The translations under genes were made by a program, and so were the position numbers. A DNA stretch of 64,000 nucleotides from Actinomycetospora termitidis (lineage in GTDB: Bacteria; Actinomycetota; Actinomycetes; Mycobacteriales; Pseudonocardiaceae). The stretch is taken from assembly GCF_030286555.1 (NCBI RefSeq), contig NZ_JASVWF010000001.1, positions 744,001 through 808,000 on the forward strand, in the 5' to 3' direction. The notes beneath the pieces are model-generated. The model did not search any database. It was not told the origin of the DNA and saw nothing but the letters and a program-made list of their open reading frames with translations. Of the stretch, positions 1-8,673 are shown piece by piece (within the stretch, counting starts at the first letter, position 1; each line of letters begins with the position of its first letter).

Positions 1-1799
1 AGCCGGAGACGATCGTCGACGCCTCGGCGCTGCCCTTCTCCCGCTGGTTCGTCGGCGGCGAGCTGAACACCTGCCACAACGCGCTGGACCGTCACGTCGA
101 CGCCGGCCGCGGCGACCAGGTCGCGCTGATCCACGACTCGCCCGTCACCGACGACCGGCAGCGGTTCACCTACGCCGAGCTGCGCGACCTCGTCGCCCGG
201 TTCGCCGGCGTCCTCCGCTCGGCCGGCGTCGGCAAGGGCGACCGGGTGATCATCTACATGCCGATGGTCCCGCAGGCCGCGATCGCGATGCTGGCCTGCG
301 CCCGCCTCGGCGCGGTGCACAGCGTCGTGTTCGGCGGCTTCGCCGCCCGCGAGCTCGCGGTGCGGATCGACGACGCGAAGCCGTCCGCGATCGTCTCCGC
401 GTCCTGCGGCATCGAGGGCAAGCGGGTCGTCGAGTACAAGCCCCTGCTGGACAAGGCGATCGAGCTCGCCGAGCACGACCCGGGCCGCTCGATCGTGCTC
501 CAGCGCCCCCAGTACACCGCGTCGATGACCGACCGCGACCTCGACTGGGACGCCGCGATGCGCGACGCCGAGCCCACCGAGTGCGTCCCCGTCGCGGCCA
601 CCGACCCCCTCTACGTCCTCTACACCTCGGGCACCACCGGCAAGCCCAAGGGCGTGCAGCGCGACAACGGCGGGCACGCGGTCGCCCTGCGGTGGTCCAT
701 GGAGGCGATCTACGACGTCGGGCCGGGCGAGGTCATGTTCACGGCCTCCGACGTCGGGTGGGTCGTCGGCCACTCCTACATCGTCTACGCGCCGCTGCTG
801 ACCGGGGCGACGACGGTGCTCTACGAGGGCAAGCCGATCGGCACCCCCGACGCGGGGGCCTTCTGGCGGGTCATCCAGGACCACGGGGTCAAGGCGCTGT
901 TCACCGCGCCCACGGCGTTCCGCGGCATCAAGAAGGAGGACCCCGAGGCGGCCCTGCTCGCCGACTACGACATCTCCTCGCTGCAGACCCTGTTCCTCGC
1001 CGGCGAGCGGCTGGACCCGGAGACGTGGACGTGGGCCTCGGAGAAGCTCGGCGTCCCCGTCGTCGACCACTGGTGGCAGACCGAGACGGGCTGGCCGATC
1101 GCTGCGAACCTGCGCGGGCTCGAGCCGATGGAGCTCAAGGCGGGCTCGCCCTCGGTCCCGGTGCCCGGGTACCAGGTGGACATCCTGGACGTCGACGGAT
1201 CGGTGCTCCCGCGCGGCGAGGAGGGGGCCATCGTCATCAAGCTCCCGATGCCGCCCGGGTGCCTGCAGACCCTCTGGGACGACGACGAGCGCTTCCGCGA
1301 GTCGTACATGTCCCGCTACGAGGGCTACTACCTCACCGGCGACGGCGGGTACGTCGACGACGACGGCTACGTCTTCGTCATGGGCCGCACCGACGACGTC
1401 ATCAACGTGGCCGGCCACCGCCTCTCGACCGGGTCGATGGAGGAGGTCCTCGCGGGCCACCCCGACGTCGCCGAGTGCGCGGTCATCGGGGTGCACGACG
1501 CGATGAAGGGCCAGGTGCCGCGCGGCTTCGTCGTGCTCAAGGCGGGCGTGACCCGCGGCGAGGACGAGATCGCGCCCGAACTCGTCGCCCTGGTGCGCAG
1601 CGAGGTCGGCGCGGTGGCGTCGTTCAAGAACGTCGCGGTCGTGCCCGCGCTGCCCAAGACCCGCTCCGGCAAGGTGCTGCGCAAGACGATGCGGCAGATC
1701 GCCGACGGCCAGGACGCCATGGTCCCGTCGACGATCGACGACGCCACGGTGCTCGACACCCTGCGCCCGGTACTGCAGAAGGGCCCGCAGAACAGCTGA
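1..1799 (+). CDS. prpE: Propionyl-CoA synthetase (5' end cut by window)
   Basis: AMP-forming acyl-CoA synthetase that activates propionate (or acetate) with ATP and CoA in the cytoplasm. The reading frame is open from base 3 (PETIVDASALPFSRWFVGGE...), so the N-terminus lies outside the window. The phosphate-binding signature YTSGTTGKPKGVQRDNGG is the PrpE version of the motif: the RDNGGHAVAL continuation is typical of propionyl- rather than acetyl-CoA synthetases. HWWQTETGWPIA is the adenine/acyl pocket segment, and SGKVLRKTMRQIADG near the C-terminus carries the catalytic lysine that is acetylated in this family. A 51-nt palindrome (R1) follows the stop and separates it from a convergent gene. 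Substrate preference between propionate and acetate is inferred from the motif only. Confidence 0.9.
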   Translation, partial: PETIVDASALPFSRWFVGGELNTCHNALDRHVDAGRGDQVALIHDSPVTDDRQRFTYAELRDLVARFAGVLRSAGVGKGDRVIIYMPMVPQAAIAMLACARLGAVHSVVFGGFAARELAVRIDDAKPSAIVSASCGIEGKRVVEYKPLLDKAIELAEHDPGRSIVLQRPQYTASMTDRDLDWDAAMRDAEPTECVPVAATDPLYVLYTSGTTGKPKGVQRDNGGHAVALRWSMEAIYDVGPGEVMFTASDVGWVVGHSYIVYAPLLTGATTVLYEGKPIGTPDAGAFWRVIQDHGVKALFTAPTAFRGIKKEDPEAALLADYDISSLQTLFLAGERLDPETWTWASEKLGVPVVDHWWQTETGWPIAANLRGLEPMELKAGSPSVPVPGYQVDILDVDGSVLPRGEEGAIVIKLPMPPGCLQTLWDDDERFRESYMSRYEGYYLTGDGGYVDDDGYVFVMGRTDDVINVAGHRLSTGSMEEVLAGHPDVAECAVIGVHDAMKGQVPRGFVVLKAGVTRGEDEIAPELVALVRSEVGAVASFKNVAVVPALPKTRSGKVLRKTMRQIADGQDAMVPSTIDDATVLDTLRPVLQKGPQNS

Positions 1800-1805
1800 C
1801 CCGTG

Positions 1806-1860
1806 TCGAGCGAAGGGCCCCTCCGGTCGATCTACTCGATCGGAGGGGCCCTTCGCTCGA
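1806..1860. terminator. R1 palindrome, likely bidirectional terminator (copy 1)
   Basis: Near-perfect inverted repeat between two convergent genes. The left arm TCGAGCGAAGGGCCCCTCC continues GGTCGA, the loop is TCTAC, and the right arm mirrors it with one G/A difference (a G-U pair in RNA). The stem is about 25 bp. There is no U-tract, as usual for high-GC actinobacteria. It has the same sequence and architecture as the copies at 8674-8724 and 28270-28320. Confidence 0.75.
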
Positions 1861-1874
1861 ACGGGGGGTGGGGG

Positions 1875-2774
1875 CTAGTCCGCGCGCCCGAGGCCGTCGG
1901 TCGGGAGCTTGGCGCCGCCGTAGCCGATGTAGTTGCCGGAGGAGTTCCGCAGTCCGCCGTCCGCGACCGCGTCCAGGCCGTGGTTGGCGATCATCGTGCG
2001 GACCCCGGCGGTGATGTTGGCGACCGGGTCGTAGATGCCCTTGTCGGCCAGCGACGGGAGCACCGCGTTGCGGAACGTGGTGTCGATGAGCTGCATGAGC
2101 CCCTTCGACGGCGTGCCCGCGGCGGCGTTGGAGTCCCAGTCGTTGATCGCGTCCGGGTTCCCCGTCGACTCCCGCATGATGATCTGCTTGATGCCCGGCG
2201 CGAGCTTCTGCGGCAGGCCCATCAGGCCGAGGGCCTTGGCGATCTGGCCGTTGAGGCTGTCGTCGTTCCCGGCCGAGTAGGGCCGCCCGAACTCGACCGG
2301 CCCGTTCTCGCGGGCGACGGTCATGGCCTTCTGGAGGTCGTCCGGGCCGCTGTCGGCGCTCTTCGCGGCCTCGGCGAGCTCCGAGGTCGACATCGCGACG
2401 GTGGTGACGTCGCTGATGGCGGTCGTCGCGCTCGCCGCCGGGTGCGCCGTGGGGCCCTGCTGGGCGGCGAGGGCCATCTGCGCGGCGGAGAGCTGCGCGG
2501 TGCCCGGGTCGGCGTCCGCCGTGTGCGTGGTGTCCAGCATCTGCACGGCCGGCACCACGGCGCCGGCGGCGACCGCCGCGACGAGGATCTTGCCGGACGT
2601 GGCACTGGAGAGGGCGCGCGGGGGACGGGGCCGGGCGGGAGCGGCGGGCGGGTTCCAGACCGTCGCCCGGGAGGTCATCGGACGCAGCGGCGCGGGTGCG
2701 GCGAAGGCGGGGGTGTAACCGCCGACGGGGCGGGTAGCCCGTAGTCCACCGGGTGGTGTCCCGTGTCTCGCCAC
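1875..2774 (-). CDS. Exported lytic transglycosylase-like protein (SLT fold)
   Basis: About 299 aa from a GTG start. An N-terminal membrane/export segment (SGKILVAAVAAGAVVPAVQ, around residues 57-75) is followed by a low-complexity spacer and a C-terminal SLT domain. The domain has the catalytic glutamate in MRESTGNPDAIN, then the conserved GTPSKGLMQLID and DPVANITAGVRTMIANHG segments. It should cleave peptidoglycan glycan strands outside the membrane. The domain closely matches the C-terminus of the repeat protein at 49574. The start is uncertain because an ATG about 32 codons later (MTSRATVW) would also keep the export segment. It has its own 0.4-kb upstream region with a hairpin in the presumed leader. 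Confidence 0.8.
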   Translation of the reverse strand: MARHGTPPGGLRATRPVGGYTPAFAAPAPLRPMTSRATVWNPPAAPARPRPPRALSSATSGKILVAAVAAGAVVPAVQMLDTTHTADADPGTAQLSAAQMALAAQQGPTAHPAASATTAISDVTTVAMSTSELAEAAKSADSGPDDLQKAMTVARENGPVEFGRPYSAGNDDSLNGQIAKALGLMGLPQKLAPGIKQIIMRESTGNPDAINDWDSNAAAGTPSKGLMQLIDTTFRNAVLPSLADKGIYDPVANITAGVRTMIANHGLDAVADGGLRNSSGNYIGYGGAKLPTDGLGRAD

Positions 2775-3168
2775 GTGTCGTCGCCCTTCGCCGCAGGGAA
2801 TCGCACGACGAGGCCGCTGGGGAGCGTGGCGCCGGCGTGGCGCCGTGACCTCGTCGTGATCCGGACCGGCGGAACATAGCGCGGACGGCGGGTACCGCGA
2901 GGGCGGGGTGCCGCTTCTCGGACCTCCCGACGGCGGGTGTGTCCGGAAACGTGTCCGACGAACGCCTCTCGTCGACCGATCGAGGATGGCGCGTCGCGTC
3001 GACCGGCACGCGGACCCCGGGTGAGCGGTCGATCCGGGAGTCCGTCGAGCGGGCCGACGGGCGGGCGGCCGACGAGCGGCGGCCGGGAACCTTCCGGCGC
3101 CCGGATCCGACGTCCTGCCGTGGTCGGGCGCGTCCGGGCGTGTCCGGGCGGCGTTCGGCCCAGGTCTC
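2775..3168. other. Gene-free stretch upstream of the transglycosylase
   Basis: No credible gene is present. Reading leftward, a TATGTT hexamer near 2877 could be a -10 element. It is followed by a hairpin (2804-2858) and an AAGGG sequence about 10 nt before the GTG at 2774. The part nearest 3168 lies downstream of the esterase, and I see no convincing terminator there. Confidence 0.4.
2804..2858 (-). promoter_or_regulatory. Hairpin in the transglycosylase leader
   Basis: Perfect 10-bp arms CACGACGAGG (2804-2813) and CCTCGTCGTG (2849-2858) enclose a GC-rich interior that carries GTGGCGCC twice. It sits between a possible -10 and the start codon, so it would be in the 5' untranslated RNA. It does not fit the ydaO/c-di-AMP consensus often found before actinobacterial wall hydrolases. 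Function unknown. Confidence 0.4.
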
Positions 3169-4110
3169 TCAGTCGGCGCTCAGGCCCAGGAGGTCCGCGA
3201 GCGCGTCGAGGGCACGGTCGCCCTCCGCCCGCGCGGCGGCCGAGACGGTGCCGAGGCCGAAGTAGCCGTGCACGAGGCCCTCCCCCCGCAGGAGGCGGAC
3301 CGGCACCCCCGCCGTGGCCATCGCCTCCGCGTGCGCGAGGCCCTCGTCGCGCAGCGGGTCGAACTCCGCGGTCGCGACGACCGCGGGCGCGAGGTCCGTG
3401 AGCTCGCCGAGCCGGGCCGCCTCCCCGAGGTTCACCGACGGGTCCCCGTGCGCGGCGGGATGGGGGACGTAGCGCGCGTAGAACCAGCGCATGTCACCCG
3501 CCGTCAGGAAGGGGCCGTCGGCGTTGGACACGACACTCTCCGAGGACATCGTCGGGTCGAGGCCCGGGTAGAGCAGGAGCTGGCCCTCCAGGCGCGGCCC
3601 CCAGTCGCGGGCGAGCAGCGCGAGGCCCGCGGCGAGCCCGGCGCCCGCGGAGTCGCCCCCGACGACGAGGCGTCCGCCGACGTGCGTGGCGGCCCACCGC
3701 AGCGCGGCGTGCGCGTCCTGCAGCGGCGCCGGGTGCGGGTGCTCCGGGGCGAGCCGGTAGTCGACCGACACCACCCGGGCCCGCAGGTGCCGGCAGACCC
3801 GCCGCGCGGAGGCGTCCGCGGTGTCCAGGTCGCCGAGCACCCACCCGCCGCCGTGCAGCCAGAGGACCGTGACGCCGCTCGGGTCGTCGGGCTCGTAGAC
3901 CCGGACGACGACGTCGGTGTCGGTCGTCGGGTCGGTGAGGACGTCGTCGTGCACCGAGGCGACCGGCAGGTCCTGCGAACCCCGGCGGATCAGCGCGAGG
4001 TCGCGGTAGCTGCGCCGGGCCTCCTCCGGCGTCTCCCGGGTCATCGGCAGCCAGCCGTCGGCCGCCAGCTTCGCGACGGCGGCGGCGAGCTCGGGGTCCA
4101 GCACGCTCAC
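3169..4110 (-). CDS. Alpha/beta hydrolase (HSL-type esterase)
   Basis: 313 aa from a GTG start preceded by GAGGAGATCACACC. It is a member of the hormone-sensitive-lipase family of carboxylesterases. HGGGW (oxyanion hole) is followed by the nucleophile elbow GGDSAGAGLA, the acidic residue in the EFDPLRDEG segment and the catalytic histidine in GLVHGYFGLG. There is no signal peptide, so it is probably cytosolic, acting on short-chain esters. Its start overlaps the stop of the upstream TPR gene by 4 nt (GTGA), so the two are translationally coupled. The true substrate cannot be told from sequence. Confidence 0.88.
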   Translation of the reverse strand: MSVLDPELAAAVAKLAADGWLPMTRETPEEARRSYRDLALIRRGSQDLPVASVHDDVLTDPTTDTDVVVRVYEPDDPSGVTVLWLHGGGWVLGDLDTADASARRVCRHLRARVVSVDYRLAPEHPHPAPLQDAHAALRWAATHVGGRLVVGGDSAGAGLAAGLALLARDWGPRLEGQLLLYPGLDPTMSSESVVSNADGPFLTAGDMRWFYARYVPHPAAHGDPSVNLGEAARLGELTDLAPAVVATAEFDPLRDEGLAHAEAMATAGVPVRLLRGEGLVHGYFGLGTVSAAARAEGDRALDALADLLGLSAD

Positions 4111-4604
4111 GGTGTGATCTCCTCGGGGTGCGTCAGGAGGCGGGCGTAGTTGCGCACCGACCGCTGGTAGCGGGGCAGGTGGTCGGCGAGGGCGGTGAGG
4201 GCGAGCGCGACCCCGTCCAGGGCGCGGCCGGTGTCCGCGTAGGCGAGCGCGAGGAACGCGCGGACGGCGTCGTCGAGCTCGCCGCGGACGGCCAGCTCCG
4301 GCTCGAGGAGGGCGACGGCCTCGTCCGGACGACCCAGGGCGCGCAGGGAGCTGGCGAGCTGGATGACGGCGCGGCGGTGGCGGTAGGGGTCGAGCCCGGC
4401 CGCGAGCGCCTCCCGGTAGAGCGGGACGGCCTCCGCGGTCAGCCCCGTGGAGTCCCGGACGCCGGCCCGTTCGAACGCGCTCTCGCCCGCCGGGAGGTGG
4501 GCGACCAGCTCGTCCAGTGCGTCCCGCGCGGCGGCCTCGCCGTCCCGGGCCACCCGGTCGTCGAACTCCGCCCAGAACCGGTCGAGCGCCGCGTGTGCCT
4601 CCAC
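4107..4604 (-). CDS. Tetratricopeptide-repeat protein
   Basis: 165 aa, all helical repeats. Segments such as LTAEAVPLYREALAAGLDP, VIQLASSLRALGRPDEAVAL and FLALAYADTGRALDGVALAL have the TPR spacing of small and large residues. It resembles the short soluble TPR proteins (TPR_5 type) common in actinobacteria. No catalytic motif or export signal is seen, so a protein-protein interaction role is inferred. It is first in a two-gene unit with the esterase (GTGA overlap). A strong hairpin terminator and tRNA-Gly lie just upstream. Confidence 0.7.
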   Translation of the reverse strand: MEAHAALDRFWAEFDDRVARDGEAAARDALDELVAHLPAGESAFERAGVRDSTGLTAEAVPLYREALAAGLDPYRHRRAVIQLASSLRALGRPDEAVALLEPELAVRGELDDAVRAFLALAYADTGRALDGVALALTALADHLPRYQRSVRNYARLLTHPEEITP

Positions 4605-4630
4605 GCCCGTGACCCTGGCACGAACGACGA

Positions 4631-4660
4631 CGGCCCGCCGTCGCGATGACGAGCGGGCCG
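4631..4660 (-). terminator. Terminator of tRNA-Gly
   Basis: Outer stem CGGCCCGC/GCGGGCCG with an inner CGTC/GACG stem and a GCGAT loop (one bulged A). It lies 20 nt beyond the 3' end of the leftward tRNA and before the TPR gene. Confidence 0.7.
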
Positions 4661-4680
4661 CTGACCTGCGAGAACCTTCG

Positions 4681-4754
4681 TGGAGCGAGTGACGGGAATC
4701 GAACCCGCGTTCTCAGCTTGGGAAGCTGATGTTCTACCATTGAACTACACTCGC
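4681..4754 (-). tRNA. tRNA-Gly (anticodon CCC), CCA encoded
   Basis: On the minus strand the acceptor arm GCGAGTG (4754-4748) pairs with CACTCGC. The D-arm is GTTCAATGGTAGAAC. The anticodon stem TCAGC/GCTGA holds the loop TTCCCAA, giving CCC, which reads GGG glycine codons. The T-arm is CGGGTTCGATTCCCG. The discriminator base T (4684) is followed directly by a genomically encoded CCA (4683-4681). A possible -10 TATCGT lies at 4774-4769, about 14 nt before the mature 5' end. Confidence 0.95.
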
Positions 4755-5018
4755 CTGCTGCGCCCGTCACGATACACGGACCGCGCGCGCCGACGATCAG
4801 GGACCCCGCAGCCACGAACGGCCCACGCGGACCGCAACGACATCGATGTAACTCACTCGCATCACGGTGCGGTCTCGGGGCGATCGCGGCCGAAACGGTG
4901 ACACTGCGTCGATCCGATTGCGCCCAAGCGGTATTGATGGAGCACTCGTCTGTCGTCGGGACACGAAGTGGTGTGTGCTGTCTCCCGAGGATGTCGGGAT
5001 GATCGGCGGGGAGGTGCC

Positions 5019-5639
5019 ATGACTCTCGGTGAGCACGCACGGGAGGACCTCGGCGCGGAAGTCCCCGAACTGCTGGTGATCGTCGGGTCGGTCGCCGACG
5101 CGCAGGCCCTGGGTCCGCTGGGCCGTCCGGGTCAGGACGTCGAGGGCGAGCCGGTCCGGCCCGTGCTCGTCGCCACCGGCCCCGACCCGCTGGAGGTGGA
5201 CGCGGCCCTCGACGACCTCGGCGCGCCGGCCGGTCGCCTGCTGCTGCTCGACGGGCCGAGCGCGACGTGGGCCGAGGAGGCCGCGCGCCTCGTGGTCCGT
5301 CTGGACGCGCTGATCGCGGGCGAGCCTCCCGCCGGGGTCGTCGTCCGGGGCGGTACCGAGGCCGCGCTGGCCGCGGCACGCAGCGCGGTGAACGCCGGCA
5401 TTCCGCTCCTGCACCTCTCCGCGGAGCCGGACGACGCCCGCTCTGCCGTCACGGCGGCCGTCGTGGCCGAACTCGCGGCGTGGCAGACGTCGCCGGCGGG
5501 CGGGCTGCCCTACCCCTCCGAGCTCGACCTGGTGGTGCACCGGAGGCTCACGCCGGCCGCCGCGAGGCCCCGGCACTCGGGCGACCAGACCGTCGTCCGG
5601 ATGCCGTCCGGCCGGGGCTCGCGCTCGCTCTCCGCCTGA
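5019..5639 (+). CDS. Conserved-looking hypothetical protein
   Basis: 206 aa. The ATG at 5019 is chosen because GGGGAGG precedes it by 4-5 nt. It is an alpha/beta protein without membrane segments, with hydrophobic strands such as VPELLVIVGSVADAQ and PPAGVVVRGGTEAALAAARS followed by VNAGIPLLHLSAEPDD. The last two resemble the segment of UDP-GlcNAc 2-epimerases that binds the nucleotide sugar (typically LVQGDTxTALAGALAA...), but the catalytic residues of that family are not evident. It may be a degenerate GT-B-like fold, and I do not assign a function. It is followed by 216 bp before the diguanylate cyclase. Confidence 0.6.
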   Translation: MTLGEHAREDLGAEVPELLVIVGSVADAQALGPLGRPGQDVEGEPVRPVLVATGPDPLEVDAALDDLGAPAGRLLLLDGPSATWAEEAARLVVRLDALIAGEPPAGVVVRGGTEAALAAARSAVNAGIPLLHLSAEPDDARSAVTAAVVAELAAWQTSPAGGLPYPSELDLVVHRRLTPAAARPRHSGDQTVVRMPSGRGSRSLSA

Positions 5640-5855
5640 GGGTGTTCCTCAGGACTCATTACGCCGAACGGCCGGTCCTATTGGGCCGAGCAGACGGATC
5701 TCCGCTGCGCTCACCGTGAGACGCCGACGAAAGCTGTGTCCAGTACCCAGGAACGGCTAACGTCATGCCGCCGGTGGGGGATGTCCCGGTGAGAACGAGT
5801 TCGTCTCTCCGGGGGACGGGCGTCCCGCGGAGGATCGGGCCGGGAGGGTGGGGCG
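5640..5855 (+). other. Possible structured leader of the diguanylate cyclase
   Basis: A non-coding stretch of 216 bp. It contains a GGTCC-TATT-GGGCC hairpin (around 5674-5687) and GACGAAAGCTGTGTCC near 5738, which is unusually purine-rich for this genome. GGGAGG at 5842-5847 is the ribosome-binding site for the GTG at 5856. It was compared by eye with the c-di-GMP-I (GEMM) consensus and did not match. Confidence 0.3.
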
Positions 5856-7616
5856 GTGAGGCGAGCACCGAGGTTGACGACGGAGGTCGCACGCCTCGGC
5901 GTCACGGTGTCCGTCGCCGCGCTCGTGATCGTCCTCCTCGTGGTGTTCCGCGCGCTCTACAGCGCCGCCGTCACCGCACCGGCGGCGGACCGGCTGCAGG
6001 CCGGGTTGCTCGCCGTCGAGGACTCCCACCAGGCGATGCTCGCGATGGACTCCTCCCTGCGGGGCTACCTCGCGACCGGCGACCCGTTCTTCGCCGACGA
6101 GGCCACCAAGGCCAGCCCCGAACTGGCCGTGGCCAACGGGCAGATGATCAACCAGCTCGAGGAGCCGGCGCTGCGGCAGAGCGTGCTCCAGCTCGTCGTG
6201 GCCCAGCAGCGCTGGCGCACCGAGTGGGCCGAGCGGGCCCGCCAGGTCCCGCCGCCCGGCGGCGTGGAGGCCTTCCTGCTGCAGGGCAAGGCCATCTTCG
6301 ACAACTACCAGGGCCGCAAGGACGACACCCGCGCCGCCACGCTGGCCGCGATCGAGGACAACCAGCAGGCGGCCCTGCGCATGCAGTGGGGGATCGCGGC
6401 CGTCCTCGTGCTGGTCGGCCTCGGCACCCTTGCCGTCGCGCTGCGTGGTCGGCGTCGGCTGGAGCGGCACGTCGTCGCGCCGGTCGACGGCCTGCTCGCC
6501 TCGGTCCGTGGGATCTCCGAGGGGCGTCTCCATCCGCCGGAGCCGGTCGCGGGCTCCGCCGAACTGGTCGCCCTGCGTGACGGTCTCGCGGACATGACCG
6601 TGGCCCTGCGCCACCAGCGCGAGGAGTCGCTGGCCCAGGCCGAGCGCCTGCAGGCCCAGACCGACCGGCTGCGCACCATCCTCATCATGACGCGCGAGAT
6701 CGCGGGCTCGCTGAACACCCGGTACGTCGTCGACTCGACCGTGCAGGCGGCCGTCGCCGTGACCGACGGCCGGGTGCTGCTCTGGCTGCTCGACGAGGAC
6801 GGCAGCGGCCTGGAGCTCGCGTACGACTCGGAGCGCGGGGCCATCCCGCCGCTGGAGCGGCAGTGCAGCCTCGGGGTCGGCGTGGTCGGACGCTCGGCGC
6901 GCTACGGCCAGATCTCGCGAGGGGACCCCGACACCGACGACGAGGCCGCCGTGGCGGTCCCGCTCGTGGTCGGCGCGCGCGTGATCGGCGTGCTCGAGTG
7001 CTTCGACGGCACCGAGGGCGAGGTGGACGGGCAGTCCCTGTCCGCGGTCGAGATGCTGGCCACCCTGGCGGGTTCGGCGATCGAGGCCAGCCGCCTGCAC
7101 GCGGCCACGGAGCGGCTCTCGCAGTTCGACCCGCTCACCCAGCTCGCGAACCGGCGCCGGCTCGGCGCCGACCTGGACACCGCGGTGGCGAACGCGAAGC
7201 GGCACGGTCACCCGATGTCGGTGATCATGCTCGACCTGGACCACTTCAAGGAGCTGAACGACCGCTACGGCCACCAGCAGGGCGACGTCGTGCTCCAGGA
7301 GGTCGCGAGCACGCTGCGCGCCTCGATGCGCGACGGCGAGACCGCCTACCGCTACGGCGGCGAGGAGTTCGCCATCCTCGTGACCCAGGGCGGGCCCGAC
7401 GACGCCGCCGCGCTCGCCGAGCGCCTGCGCGAGCGGGTCGAGGCGGACTTCAAGCGCGGCGGGCGTCAGCTCGTCACGGCGTCGTTCGGGATCGCGACGC
7501 TGCCCGAGCACGCGGGCGACGGCGAGGGCCTCGTCTCCGAGGCCGACCGGGCGCTCTACTCGGCGAAGAACTCCGGCCGGAACCGGGTGCACCGGGCGGG
7601 GCAGCTCGTGGGTTAG
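5856..7616 (+). CDS. Diguanylate cyclase with CHASE3, GAF and GGDEF domains
   Basis: 586 aa, GTG start. TM1 is around residues 14-31. A periplasmic four-helix CHASE3-like sensor (about 40-175) includes LAMDSSLRGYLATGDPFF, and TM2 is around 179-196. A HAMP-like linker and short coiled coil follow, then a GAF domain (about 295-420) and a GGDEF domain with DPLTQLANRRRL, LDLDHFKELNDRYGH and active site GGEEF at 501-505. It should make c-di-GMP from two GTP at the inner membrane face in response to an extracytoplasmic signal. The inhibitory I-site position (RxxD) reads RDGE (492-495), so product inhibition may be lost. No EAL domain is present. An NTF2-fold gene starts 8 nt after the stop. Confidence 0.93.
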   Translation: MRRAPRLTTEVARLGVTVSVAALVIVLLVVFRALYSAAVTAPAADRLQAGLLAVEDSHQAMLAMDSSLRGYLATGDPFFADEATKASPELAVANGQMINQLEEPALRQSVLQLVVAQQRWRTEWAERARQVPPPGGVEAFLLQGKAIFDNYQGRKDDTRAATLAAIEDNQQAALRMQWGIAAVLVLVGLGTLAVALRGRRRLERHVVAPVDGLLASVRGISEGRLHPPEPVAGSAELVALRDGLADMTVALRHQREESLAQAERLQAQTDRLRTILIMTREIAGSLNTRYVVDSTVQAAVAVTDGRVLLWLLDEDGSGLELAYDSERGAIPPLERQCSLGVGVVGRSARYGQISRGDPDTDDEAAVAVPLVVGARVIGVLECFDGTEGEVDGQSLSAVEMLATLAGSAIEASRLHAATERLSQFDPLTQLANRRRLGADLDTAVANAKRHGHPMSVIMLDLDHFKELNDRYGHQQGDVVLQEVASTLRASMRDGETAYRYGGEEFAILVTQGGPDDAAALAERLRERVEADFKRGGRQLVTASFGIATLPEHAGDGEGLVSEADRALYSAKNSGRNRVHRAGQLVG

Positions 7617-7624
7617 ATGGTCGC

Positions 7625-7975
7625 GTGGCGAGCATCGAGGACCTGATGTGGACGAACCTGCTCGAGGTGTTCGGCGAGCGGGACCCCGACCGGCGGGCCG
7701 CCGCCATCGCCCGGACCTACGCGTCCGACGTCGTCTTCGCCGACCCGGAGGAGTCGCTGACCGGCCACGAGGCGCTCCGGGCGAAGGCGCAGTCGCTGCT
7801 CGACCAGGCGCCCGGCTTCGTCTTCGCGGCGGACGGCGCGGTCCACGTCGTCGACGACCTGGGCCACCTGAGCTGGACCTTCGGCCCGGACGGCGGCGAG
7901 CCGGTGGTCCGTGGCACCGACATCGCGCTGGTCCGCGACGGCGTGATCGCCCGGCTCTACACGTTCCTGCGCTAG
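7625..7975 (+). CDS. SnoaL/NTF2-like protein
   Basis: 116 aa with the cone-shaped NTF2/SnoaL pattern: an N-terminal helix [20 protein letters not shown], then [16 protein letters not shown], followed by beta strands GHLSWTFGP and [20 protein letters not shown]. Such proteins are ketosteroid-isomerase-like enzymes or small-molecule binding domains, and the substrate is unknown. The start is GTG 7625. A TTAGAT hexamer overlapping the preceding stop codon lies 6 nt upstream and could drive a leaderless message. The stop codon shares its CTAG with the stop of convergent dcd. Confidence 0.72.
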   Translation: MASIEDLMWTNLLEVFGERDPDRRAAAIARTYASDVVFADPEESLTGHEALRAKAQSLLDQAPGFVFAADGAVHVVDDLGHLSWTFGPDGGEPVVRGTDIALVRDGVIARLYTFLR

Positions 7976-8544
7976 AGCCCGCGGCGGAAGTTCACGTACG
8001 AGCGCGACGGGGTCGGCCCGCGCTGGTCCTGGTAGCGCGAGCCGTAGACCGGCGAGCCGTAGGGGTGCTCCGACGGCGACGACAGCCGGAACAGGCACAG
8101 TTGCCCGACCTTCATGCCCGGCCACAGCCGGATCGGCAGATTCGCGACGTTCGACAGTTCCAGCGTCACGTGGCCGGAGAATCCGGGGTCGATGAATCCG
8201 GCGGTGGAGTGGGTCAGCAGGCCCAGACGGCCGAGACTCGATTTACCTTCTAATCGCCCTGCAATGTCATCAGGTAACGAGATGACCTCGTACGTCGAGC
8301 CGAGGACGAACTCCCCGGGGTGCAGGACGAACGCCTCGTCCGCGGCCGGCTCGACCATGCGCGTCAGGTCGTCCTGCTGCAGCGCCGGGTCGATGTGGGT
8401 GTAGGCGTGGTTGTTGAACGTGCGGAAGTGCCGGTCCAGGCGCAGGTCCACGCTCGAGGGCTGCAGCAGCGTCTCGTCGAACGGGTCGAGCGCGACGCGT
8501 CCGGCGGCGATCTCGGCGCGGATGTCGCGGTCGGAGAGCAGCAC
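7972..8544 (-). CDS. dcd: dCTP deaminase, likely dUMP-forming
   Basis: 190 aa, full length. It converts dCTP toward dUMP (deaminase plus dUTPase) to supply thymidylate synthesis. It has [12 protein letters not shown] at the N-terminus, the SSVDLRLD motif, [23 protein letters not shown] with the catalytic glutamate region, and the flexible C-terminal [12 protein letters not shown] segment that closes over the nucleotide. Length and the [11 protein letters not shown] region match the mycobacterial bifunctional enzyme. The GTG start has TAGAGT (8556-8551) just 6 nt before it, so the transcript is probably leaderless. The stop codon overlaps the convergent NTF2-like gene in a shared CTAG. Confidence 0.95.
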   Translation of the reverse strand: MLLSDRDIRAEIAAGRVALDPFDETLLQPSSVDLRLDRHFRTFNNHAYTHIDPALQQDDLTRMVEPAADEAFVLHPGEFVLGSTYEVISLPDDIAGRLEGKSSLGRLGLLTHSTAGFIDPGFSGHVTLELSNVANLPIRLWPGMKVGQLCLFRLSSPSEHPYGSPVYGSRYQDQRGPTPSRSYVNFRRGL

Positions 8545-8673
8545 CGCCGCACTCTATCGGCGTAACCCGACCCACCCGTCGTCGGGAACAGCAAGATCTC
8601 GAAGAGCCGAGCGGAGTGGGGCGGGGACCGATCGGTCCGCTCTGCTCGTCGGGATCTTCGCCAGGCCGCGGAC

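Noticed and set aside
3169-5379. 736-codon frame extending the esterase upstream across the tRNA
   Set aside because: It runs through the TPR gene in another frame and through tRNA-Gly. The esterase has a proper GTG with a ribosome-binding site at 4110.
5640-5855. c-di-GMP-I riboswitch before the diguanylate cyclase
   Set aside because: The conserved GCAAA/GACGCAAAG core and receptor were not found by eye. Only generic hairpins are present.
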